The position numbers and the translations under genes are program-made. A stretch of 64,000 nucleotides of DNA. Origin: Aquila chrysaetos chrysaetos (Eukaryota > Chordata > Aves > Accipitriformes > Accipitridae). This document shows, in pieces, positions 26,140-34,879 of the stretch. Where the stretch lies: the NCBI RefSeq assembly GCF_900496995.4, contig NC_044027.1, positions 11,370,743 through 11,434,742 on the forward strand, read 5' to 3'. The notes under the pieces are model-generated. The model was not told the origin of the DNA. It ran no database searches and saw only the letters and a list, made by a program, of their open reading frames with translations. Numbering within the stretch: position 1 is the first letter of the stretch; each line of letters opens with the position of its first letter.

Positions 26140-26640
26140 CATGTCCAAAAGGGGCAGGGGTCTCCGAGCAGGGTTTTCGATCCAGAGGCGATGCCAGGAG
26201 GGCCTGGGGAGGGTGCTGGGAGCTCCCTCCTGCCAGGGATGCGCAGGGGAGCCCCTCGGCCACCCCAGTGGTGTGGGGCTGGCTGGGCATGGTGCTGTGG
26301 GCACTTGCTGAGACCCAGGAGGTCCTTCCTCTGCTCGGTATCTTTTGCTTTAGGCTGTGATTTTGCTGCCCCCATCAGTCTGCTGGTTTAGGAACCTGCC
26401 TCCTTTGCCTGTGTGGTGCTCTCCCGTATCGGGATGTGGCCCTGCAGAAGCGAGAGGTAAAGGGCCTGACCCCAAAGTCGCCCCGTGGGACCCACTGGGG
26501 CTGCTCACATAAGCCTCGGGCATCCTCACGTGTGTGTCTTGGGTCACAGGGACGTGGCCTTGGAGTGGGGACTGGGCACCACGTAGGTGAGGTCCATGGT
26601 TGTTCTCCTCTTCGTGCCTGAGCAAGGATTTCATACAGGC
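26140..26640. promoter_or_regulatory. GC-rich patch with G-quadruplex motif
   Basis: This stretch is clearly richer in G and C than its surroundings and contains scattered CpG. It includes a canonical four-run G-quadruplex pattern at 26200-26220 (G3, G4, G3, G3 with loops CCT, A, TGCT). Both strands have spurious open frames, as expected for GC-rich DNA. It could be an orphan CpG island or simply a GC-rich patch; the CpG ratio was not calculated. Confidence 0.3.
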
Positions 26641-26776
26641 AGTCCATTCTGAACACCCAGAATTACAGTATGCAGTCCAAATTAAAATAGACCCACTGAA
26701 TTAATCAGCATTTACGTAGTTTAATTGAAGAGGAAGAATGTGACCCATTGCTTACATCATCTCCTGTGTCTTTTTG

Positions 26777-26835
26777 CTCTCACCACAATGTTGTAGAGTA
26801 GAGATTATTGCCCCACCCCCAAGAATGTATTTCAA
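26777..26835 (-). repeat. MIR-like SINE fragment
   Basis: The sequence reads CTCACCACAATGTTGTAGAG, then TAGAGATTATTGCCCCACCCCC. This parallels the reverse complement of the MIR/CORE-SINE 3' half (ctcacaacaatcctatgaggtaggtattattatccccat). Short and diverged. Confidence 0.45.
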
Positions 26836-28199
26836 GAATGTGGTGGAAAAAATACAAAGAATATGTAACTTTTCTGGAAATACGATATTTCATAAGAGAA
26901 ATTTGAAGGATAAAGTAACCGAATTCCAGACAAACAGGCATCCGTATTGTTAGGAAATACAGCTCTCTGCAGGGCAAAAAAGAGTGGTATGCCAGGTTTA
27001 AATAGGAATTTATAGCCACTGACTGCAAATTACTGTATAAAAATTACTGATACATTCATAAAGTCATCAATTATATGTTTAGTCTTGATTGTCATTTATT
27101 GCACTTCTTAATTGTTCAGTAAACTTTTCTGGATTAAATGGTATATTTCAAATTGACATGAAGCTGTTTTATTGAGGTAAATTAACATGGTATGTATTTT
27201 ACATATGGGACAACCGCGGGACCAGCAGTAGAAAAGTCTCTTATCCACTAATAAAGGCAGTGTAGTACTGGTGTTCTGATTTCTGCTCAAACCAGCGTAG
27301 TTGTATGGAATTATGAGTATGCAGGCAATAGTTATAAAGGACCCTTAAAATCAGGTTTGTTACTAGTATGGAATGTGACAGTAAAGGCAGCACAAAGACT
27401 TTTAATCGTTCATCCTTTTTAAAATAGGAGGAGGAAGGACAGATAGAGAAAACTTTTAAAAAACTAGCAAATTTACACTGAGTCCAAATTAGGTCTTCTG
27501 TTAAATCTTTTCCAAGACAGAACATGTTTGACATATTTTTATTGTTGGTTTTTCAGTTATTAGGATTTCTGCGTTTTCTTGGGCTCACAAGGAGCTGTTC
27601 CACCTAATGCAACCCCTGTCTCACCATTGTGACACCAAGCGAGCGGCTCTATCTGTCTCCTAGGAGGTGCTGGACTTTATGGGATTCGCAACCCAGAATG
27701 CCCAAATCCCGTTTTCTTTGAAGCTATTCTCGGCTCTCTGGGTTTCATTCCTCGCTATTCTGTGGAGGCAGCGTGATTCCTATCATACCATTGTTGATTG
27801 CATAAAATATTCCCTGAATCCAACACATTGCATTAAAATCTGGTGTCTGGGCCCTGTCTGATTCTGAACAGAGTAGCTGTTGGATCGCATTTCAGCGATC
27901 CTCAACCCAAGCCAAGTTCGGAGAGACTTGATTGGGATGTCGGTGAGGGGTAAAAACCATGCAAACCTCTGCTGTGATTGATGGAGTTGTGCACAGTGAG
28001 GACAAATATGTACAAATACTTGCCCAAAATAGTAGGGCCTCGATTCAGCTGTAACTGGCAGACTTTTCAGCTCGACTTTCAAGAAACATTTTTTTTAATT
28101 GACCTTCATGTGAGTAATTTGAAGAGCCAACACTGCTTTTCACAAGGAGAGTTTCAAGCGGTGGAATCTGCCATCATATGTAAAATTAGTAATTTTACT

Positions 28200-28340
28200 A
28201 TATCATGAGTGATTAAACCTGACCCCAGGGAGCCAAAAATAATGCTGTGTGACTTCCCTGCCTAATTAACACAGAACAAATGTGGAAATGTGTACATTAC
28301 AGTAAATTGTGTGTTAATTGGCCTTAGAGAAATACTAAGT
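28200..28340. promoter_or_regulatory. Candidate conserved element with homeodomain inverted repeat
   Basis: Perfect 10-base arms AATTAACACA (28264-28273) and TGTGTTAATT (28310-28319), separated by 36 bases, place two TAATTA-type cores in opposite orientation. Flanks are AT-rich, non-repetitive and contain no open frame of note. Enhancer function is inferred only. Confidence 0.3.
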
Positions 28341-30360
28341 ATGAAGAAGAAATGGGCATATAATTTCAAACATGTTTGAGAGGTTTTGCAGTCTGCTTGC
28401 AAATAGGAGGGGAAAAAAAGTCAAAATTTGACAAAACCATTATTTGTTATGATTTATTCACTCAGCTCTAGTCTTGAACCTGGAAGTTATTGGCAGCTTC
28501 AGCTAAGATTCCTGCTGAGTATTTCTCCTTATAATGACTGCATACAGCATGTAGCTCAATGCTATTTTTTTGGCATAATATCATAAATATCTATTTTAAT
28601 TCTTGTCTCTATATGTGTATCTAGGGTTTGGTGCTTTTTTCCTTTTTCTTGTGAAAATACCTCTAGATGCAGGACAATATCCTGCTCCCTTTACTTAGGA
28701 GAATACTCCACTTGAGTTCAACAGGAGGATTATTCTCCTTGGGTAGAAACCCCTCTGCCAGAAGGCCCGTACATCACTTAAGTACTGGCTTAAGCAGAGA
28801 ATAAATGTCCATCTGTGCAGGGTAGAATTTCATCTGTTGTCAGGGAAGTTAGATCTGACCCACAGACTTAAGGAATCCCAGATTTACTCACTTATTCCTA
28901 AAATCACATCTCTTCCACTCTCTGTTCTTTATCATTCGGGACTCAAGAGTTTATGTATCACATTTTCTTTATGCTTTTGCCCTGTTTTAGAAATAAAACT
29001 GATTGAACATGTAATTCATGCTGCAGAGGTAAATTCCGTCTTTTCCTACTTTCTCTGTGTACTGTGAGTGCAGAAAGATGAGCTTTGGGCCTTTCCTTTG
29101 TAGCAAGAATACCCCAGAATTTGTTACTGGATTTGCAGTCTGATGCATTGAAGTGTTGCATTTTGGTCACAGTGAAGCCCTTTCTTTGCCAGTAATATTG
29201 TAAGAGACAGAAGGTCAAATATGTTCAAAATGAAATGGTGCAGTGCCATCAAATTGGAATGTTTCACTAATTTTCTTTGATGATTTCAGCCAAATCATAA
29301 TGTCCCTAAGAAACACTGTGATTTCACAGAATTAGTTTTTTCCACTGGGAAAACTGGAACCTGCATTATTTAAGTTAAAGAGCCTGCTCTTCCAGACTTG
29401 ACATGGGCAAAGTTCCTGGGGACTTTGGGGGAGTTGTCAAGTGGAGAAAGCACTGTCCCCAGCAGCAGGACTCTTCCTGGTTTTAGCTCTTCTTTGAAGT
29501 TGAACAGGTTCACTTTAAATTTTTTAATTTTTTGTTTGATTTGCACTGTCCTCTATGTGTGAAATTAGAATAGTAAAGTGCAGTACTTTAGCTCTGATCT
29601 TAAATTGTTTCTGCCGAGCAGGCACGTATGCATAAGTGTCTTTTTTGCATCCCTCCGAGTTCTTCGGGACATTTATTGGAGTTTATACATACCGTGGTAT
29701 AGTTTGTTTCTTAGCTAACAATTTCCTCTTGGTTGTTGAGAGGCTTAATTGCTTTGAGGTCTTCTATTAAAAACTTCAGAGATTTTGCTGGTATTTTGTG
29801 TCTTTCTTGTAAGTAGAGCTGTTGTGGAGGGAAGGTCTGTATGGTTAGAGAGGGGCTGGTCAGCTGTAGTTCTCGTTGACTTCTGGTGGGACTTCACAGA
29901 TATATCCAACATCTCTGAAAATGCCAACTGTACATTCTTAAGTGCTTGCAAATTACTAAGAAACTGAAAAACCATCTCTTGGAAGCCTTGCAAGCATGCA
30001 ACAACTCTTTCTCATTGAAAAATTTATTTTCATTAATTTTATCGTGTATTTTAAGTGTAAGTAGTCACAACAAACTCATACTAATAGGGTAATCTGCAAA
30101 AGCAGAAAAATTACAGTCCCAGGAAAACTCTCTTGCATGATTGCTGTTAAAAGTTTATAGGAAAGTAAGGTGTGAAAGTTGTTAATTTTGAGATGGAAGA
30201 AGAGAATGATGTGGGTTACTGGGTTTGTGACTGAATTTGGTGCAATTTAACTTGGTTCTGCTGGACTTCTTCTGAGTAGAATAGTGGCCCATAGATTCAG
30301 AGTGTGCTACTGCTAAGTCATTTCCACTTATTAAGTACTTAGAAAAATCCTTTTTGTTGC

Positions 30361-31250
30361 CATCAGGGGGAGCTTTTGAGATCTTTCAAGAGTGAAAAAA
30401 ATATTTAAAAAAAAAAAAAAAAAGGAAAGGAGAAAAAAAAGAAACGTCCCAGCTCAGAAACAGAGATCTACAAACCAGCAAGCAGCCAGAATCTTACCTG
30501 TGGCTACAACTAAGCCAAGGAAACCAGGGGAGCTGAATTCCTTAGACTGAAAAATTAGCAATATTGAGAGAGGATTTTTTGACTCAATCCACCAATAAAA
30601 TTAATAATTTTTTTTTATTATTATTTAAAAAAAACAGGAGTCTTTGGAGCATTCAAAAGCCAAATCCTGCTCTGTTGCTACAGCTTCTGGAAGGCAAATG
30701 CTCTTCAAAAAGCTTCTCTCCTTTTAGTTCCTGATGATTCGATGGGGACCTTTGATGCAACATTTGGATTAGCTGCACACAACTGCACTGAGGGGGACCA
30801 CAAAAGGGGGAGCCTGGCTGATTGCATAACTTTAAGAAAATAATAAGAGGAAAAGAAAGAATTAGAAAAAGAGAGAGAGAGTGAAAAAGAGAGAAAGAAA
30901 GAAAGCAATTAAAAAATATCTGAGACTCAAGTTTCAAGACTCTTTATGTGCTGCAGAGGAGCATAAGGTTTACCAGCAAAGTGCAACGGGGAGTCTGAGA
31001 GGAGAAATAGCTTTCTCTTTTGCCAAGAAAAAAAAATAGGAATGTGTGTTTTGGACTGGACTGAGAAAGAAAGCTGGGGAGATTGCAAAAAAGGGGGTGC
31101 AGGATTTTTGTCACATTGATCCATTCATCTTGATTGTCTTCTTTAAAAAATAAATAAGAGGGGGGAAAGTGATAGGGGGAAAGAGGAAGAGAGGAAAAGA
31201 AGGGGGGAAAAAGAAAACAGCAAAAGTGTTTGAACCTCTGGAGCTATCTG
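30361..31250. other. Far-upstream purine-rich flank of PAPPA
   Basis: Sequence upstream of the likely promoter core. It contains an A-tract (about 30406-30423), an A/G-rich (GA)n-like block at about 30838-30906 and a nearly pure A/G block at about 31148-31225. Several ATGs are present. Open frames on the minus strand here are poly-Ser/Phe/Leu products of composition. Whether any of it is transcribed cannot be told from sequence. Confidence 0.5.
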
Positions 31251-31480
31251 CTCCTTCAAGCTGATTGATTAGTCATGATCCCTGCAGTTTTAATGGGAAT
31301 CATTCAATTGGGAAGGTGGAGCACCCTAGAGTAGATTAGCATATTCTTGTTTACTCATCTTCTGAGGGGCTTTTTCTCTTTTCTTTCATTTTGTGGAGAA
31401 GAAGGGAGGGGGGGAGGTTGGGGGGGAAGGAGGGGGTTGTGGCTTATGTTATAAAGGAGGCCAAAAAAATAAATAGATTA
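31250..31480 (+). promoter_or_regulatory. Likely PAPPA core promoter and proximal control region
   Basis: Within about 200 bases lie a PBX-HOX composite-like word TGATTGATTA (31262-31271), a forkhead-like TGTTTAC (31348-31354), a four-run G-quadruplex motif (31404-31436) and a TATAAAGG box (31450-31457). A TATA box here would put the transcription start near 31480. That is supported by the absence of any ATG from 31449 to the PAPPA start codon. A second TATA-like word, TATAAAAA at 31848-31855, is a possible alternative that would give a leader under 100 nt. Factor binding is inferred from motif shape only. Confidence 0.5.
31404..31436 (+). other. G-quadruplex-forming motif upstream of TATA box
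   Basis: Four G runs (3, 7, 7 and 5 Gs) are separated by short loops (A; AGGTT; AAGGA), which satisfies the usual G3+N1-7 rule. The motif ends 13 bases before the TATAAAGG word. Confidence 0.7.
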
Positions 31481-31963
31481 GAGCATCTTTTGGGGGGAGG
31501 GAAATCAGTGGGTCTGAGTCTTGGAGAAAGCTGGGGGGGGGGGGTTTGTTTTTTTTGTTTTGTTTTGTTTTGTGTGTGTGAGAGAGTGTGTGTGTGTGTT
31601 TTTTTTAAGAAGAAAAAAATAAAGGGAAGAAAATCCAGCAGAGAAAAGAAGAGAGAGGAATTCCAGCTGTGGAGGAATAGAGGAGAAGAAGACAGATAGA
31701 GGAGGAAGAACAGAGAAATACAGTTCAACCAAGAAGGAGTTTTGATTTATTTTATTTTTATTTGTTTTAAGGAAAAAAAAAATCTATAAGCAGGAAAAAG
31801 AAAGAAAGAAAAAGAAAAAAAGAAAAGAAAAAGCAACTGAGAAGGGTTATAAAAAGAGCAAATACCAAGAAGGGTGAACAAGAGAAGAAAGTCAAGGCAA
31901 GGAGGAGCCCAAAGCTGGCAGATCGGGAGGATTTGCAGGGGAGAAGGGGGGGGAAGATTGGAA
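31480..31963 (+). other. PAPPA: Putative PAPPA 5' untranslated leader
   Basis: About 480 bases between the inferred start site and the PAPPA ATG. The + strand is overwhelmingly purine, with a 12-G run (31533-31544), a (TTTTG)n/(TG)n microsatellite (about 31551-31601), A/G-rich repeats (31791-31835) and an 8-G run just before the ATG (31946-31953). There is no ATG anywhere in it, so no upstream reading frame would compete with the main start. The 5' boundary is an inference from the TATA position. Confidence 0.45.
31551..31604. repeat. Compound T/TTTTG/TG microsatellite
   Basis: A run of TTTTG units is followed by alternating TG, a short GAGAGAG break, more TG and then a T-tract. It lies inside the putative leader, so length variation would change the 5' UTR. 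Confidence 0.8.
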
Positions 31964-32360
31964 ATGCAGCTCTGGAGTTTGCTGCTGCCTCTTGCGCTTC
32001 TCTGTACAGCCCTAGCCAGTGGACCCGAATGTGGGATGGACGAGCGCTCCCGCAGGGCAAGAAGGGACACCAGGCACAGCCGCCAGCTCCTCTACACTGC
32101 CCCGGGCACCTGTGCCACCAGGTTAGCCCGAGGAAGGCGCTCCACTGCTGGGCTGGAGCCTGGGCATGTCCCCCGCAGGAGGCAACAGCGGGAGGTAAAG
32201 GACGACGAGGAGTCCCTCACCCCGAGCAGGGCGCTCTATTTCAGTGGACAAGGTGATCAGCTGCGGCTGAAGGCAGATATTGAGCTGCCCCGAGATGCCT
32301 TCACTTTGCAAGTGTGGCTGAAAGCTGAAGGAGGACAGAGATCTCCGGCTGTCATTGCAG
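31964..32360 (+). CDS. PAPPA: PAPPA coding exon 1: signal peptide, propeptide, start of LG-like domain
   Basis: Encodes residues 1-132 and the first base of codon 133 of pappalysin-1, the secreted metzincin (M43) metalloprotease that cleaves IGF-binding proteins, mainly IGFBP-4 and -5, and so releases IGF. The ATG has G at -3, lies in good context and matches the known N-terminal pattern (MxLWS). Residues 1 to about 19 form a hydrophobic signal peptide. A basic propeptide follows with a conserved TCATR-ARGRR segment (about residues 49-59) and a VPRRRQQRE processing region (about 69-77), so the mature chain probably starts near Glu77. Residues about 88-133 (RALYFSG, ELPRDAFTLQVWL, GGQRSPAV) begin the laminin-G-like module. 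The exon ends in CAG followed by GTAGGT, a strong donor, giving a phase 1 intron. Reading on into the intron hits a stop at 32432. The N-terminal 70 residues are diverged from mammals, as is usual for this propeptide. Confidence 0.95.
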
Positions 32361-33224
32361 GTAGGTACTTCGTCGTGCCTGTGGCTGCAGCATCCCTTTT
32401 ACGTTTCGGGAGCCGGCGGAACGGCCAGCTGTAGGCGTGCGTGTGTATAGTGTGTGTGTGTGTACATTTAAATGTGCGTGAGTGCCTTGCAACATACATA
32501 TGTATGTGAGTGCATGTGTAAACACGCTCGGGTGCGTTTATTAGCTGTATGTTTGGTGAAATACCGGAGCTCGGCAAACTGCCTGAAAGTATATGCTCGC
32601 AGAAAAAGTTATGTAAACTTTTGCATAGGGAAATGGCAGTATCCTGGGTACTTTCTTTATTTCTGTGTGTGCGGGTTAAGATGCAGAGAGGAGAGAGAGC
32701 TCTTACAGTGGGCTTTTACCTAATTTTCAGGTTGGAAAACTGTGAAGACAGCATTTGAAAGTAGCTTGTATTTATGTATGAAAAGAAATGTATTTGTCTA
32801 GTGTGTGGCTGCAAAGAAATGCCTATCTAGGGTCCCTATACGATTTCCGTAGTTTTATTAGCTCTTTAGTGTACTTCACTGTTACCTTTTTAGATGCAGT
32901 GTTAGCATGTGGTTTCCAAAAAGCTATAAAGGAACTTTTGGCTATTGTGAAACCTCAAATGAATCAAATGAGTTTATAAAGTTCCCAACCCCTCGACACT
33001 CAGCTAGGGCTGGGACTAGCACTGCAGCTAGAGGATGTGTTGAGTATTTTTGTCTCCCCTTAGAAATGGCAAGTGTAACACAAATGATTGTAAGGTCAAA
33101 TAGCCCTATAAAATCATTTAGTACTCCAAGCAGCTACCAGTCTAAGCTGTCTGAGCTCAACAATAATGAGGAATATTGCACTTTTCTTATTTAAATTTTA
33201 TGAGCCCATCATGAATTTGGGTCC

Positions 33225-33287
33225 TTTCCCCCCGCGTTCACTCCCTCTCCCCCTGCCTCCCGCCACCTCCCGCCCTCTCCCCACTTT
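33225..33287. repeat. C-rich low-complexity tract in intron 1
   Basis: Runs of C broken by T, G and A (CCCCCC, CTCCCC, CTCCCG words) are capable of i-motif or, on the other strand, quadruplex formation. It lies about 0.9 kb downstream of exon 1. Confidence 0.6.
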
Positions 33288-33441
33288 AGTGATAAAGTGC
33301 AGTGAAGTTGTCGTGAAATCGGATACTTTTCGGAGGGTTACAAACCCTTATAAATGTCGCCACATCCATCTTTGCTCTGAAGGAAGTCATAGAAAATGGA
33401 AATGCCCTTAAAAAAAAAGAAAACAAGTCAGAAAGAGAAAC

Positions 33442-33462
33442 GGGGGGGGGGGGGGGGGGGGG
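33442..33462. repeat. Poly-G tract (21 G)
   Basis: Twenty-one uninterrupted Gs. Tracts this long are unusual in vertebrate DNA, are difficult to sequence and may vary in length between individuals or assemblies. Confidence 0.95.
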
Positions 33463-33807
33463 AGGAAGACATGTTTTACAGTTCTTTTGGCAAGGAGATT
33501 CCCTGAAAGTACAAAGTTTCCATGTCCTAGGATGCCTTAAAGAGACAGGGAGGATTTCCCCTTTAGCTGGAGTCACTTCCTACCAGAAGGCAGCAGATGC
33601 TTGTGCCGGTGGTACTGTGGGTGCTCCTCGCCTCTCCCCTGCCACCCTCCCATCTGCGGTCTTCTCCATCTCCCCTGTCCCATCCCTGACCTGCGCGACT
33701 GTCCTCTTGCAAGAAAGTTGCTTTGTCCTAAGGAAAACAAAACCAAAGATGAACTCAGCAGTGTGTTTCCTTAACTTTTCCCAGTCTCGCACTGTGCTCT
33801 CTTGTGA

Positions 33808-33867
33808 GGAGGGGGACGTGGGGAGGGGGGTGGCTGCTGGGGTGGGCAGGAGGTGCTGGGCATGGGC
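33808..33867 (+). repeat. G-rich quadruplex-prone stretch
   Basis: At least six runs of three or more Gs occur within 60 bases, including a 5-G, a 6-G and two 4-G runs, with short loops. It satisfies the G-quadruplex rule several times over. Confidence 0.7.
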
Positions 33868-34679
33868 TGGTCCCTTCTGCCTTTAGTAGGACAGGCAGAT
33901 GAGTGATTCCATAGGTGAAATAGATTATTACTTGCTTTATTTCTCCTGGCTTTCTCATACTCCGCTATTCTGGTTCCCAATCTTAACTCAAACCTCAGGG
34001 CTCAAAGTGCTTCCCTTTCAAGTTAGGAAAGGCAGAATTTGGGTTTACATGGATCTCAGCAGCAGCAAAACACAGTCAGTGTATTTCTTAATGTGTCTAA
34101 TCCAACACCTAAGACCCCGTGTCTGTCTTCGGTGCAAGTATCTCTAATTCACACAATAGGGAACCTAGACAAACACACACAAAGATCATTTGTAGTAAAA
34201 TACTTTAATTGGATGGGGGCGGTTGGGTTGTTGGCTGTATAAAACACTTGACCCATTTTATGCGTGGAAATAACATTCCACTGTGAAAAATGGAAATAAA
34301 TGCCCCAGTTTAGCACCATAGAGCTTACAGCTCAGCTCGGGAGGACTTTGTGATTTTTATTTTATTTTTAAGCTCCCCCTCCCCGCCTCGCACGGACTCT
34401 TGAAGACGAGCCAGGTTTGGCTCTGTGTGTAAACACCTGGAAGAGGTCCAAGAGGAACTCACTCAGAGTATCCTCCGCACACCACAGCCTCCCAGACCTG
34501 CAGCAAGCTTAGGGAGAGATTACGCTTCCCTCAATGAGGAAATCAAGGGTTCTGACTGCCAAAACTCTTGGCTTTCTCATTTTCACTGTTTTGGGATGTG
34601 ACAGACTCAGGAGCCCTGTTCTGCTGTTGAAGTTGCATCTGTAGGACCCCACTGAAATCAAGAGCCCTTCTGGGTGTCT

Positions 34680-34690
34680 GGGGGGGGGGG
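34680..34690. repeat. Poly-G tract (11 G)
   Basis: Eleven consecutive Gs in intron 1, part of a set of G/C homopolymers within 3 kb of exon 1. Confidence 0.9.
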
Positions 34691-34863
34691 CCAGGGCCAG
34701 GGTCAAATTTGCTGACAGTGCCAGAAGTGAGTTTCTCCCCAACTTCCATCCCAGTTGCAAAGTAGGAAGCTGTGTGATTGTACAGATCTGAGGGAGAGGA
34801 AAGGAGTGACTGGAAGACACCTCTTTTTCGGAGTTCTCCTTGTATCTTCATCTACTTTCTGCG

Positions 34864-34879
34864 CCCCCCCCCCCCCCCC
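34864..34879. repeat. Poly-C tract (16 C)
   Basis: Sixteen consecutive Cs after GCG. On the complementary strand this is a 16-G run. Confidence 0.9.

Larger units (their letters stand above)
20001..30360. other. Intergenic DNA upstream of PAPPA, proximal block
   Basis: No supportable gene. The block contains AT-rich regions that look like conserved non-coding elements (20040-20330, 26660-27200, 28200-28340), two small tandem duplications (21886, 22670), pyrimidine tracts (21309-21360, 23430-23550), a GC-rich patch (26140-26640) and an MIR-like scrap (26777). Frames of up to 141 codons (22794-23219) lack an ATG start or a recognisable domain. Confidence 0.7.

Noticed and set aside
30402..30440. 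Poly-A tract as the tail of a processed retrocopy
   Set aside because: No recognisable gene body or target-site duplication precedes it.
31848..31855. TATAAAAA as the main PAPPA TATA box
   Set aside because: Possible, but it sits in an A-rich repeat and would give a leader under 100 nt. The TATAAAGG at 31450 fits the ATG-free leader better. Kept only as an alternative.
31391..32070. Several frames of about 100 codons on both strands around the PAPPA leader
   Set aside because: Encoded by poly-purine, poly-pyrimidine and microsatellite sequence, and they overlap the true exon in other frames.
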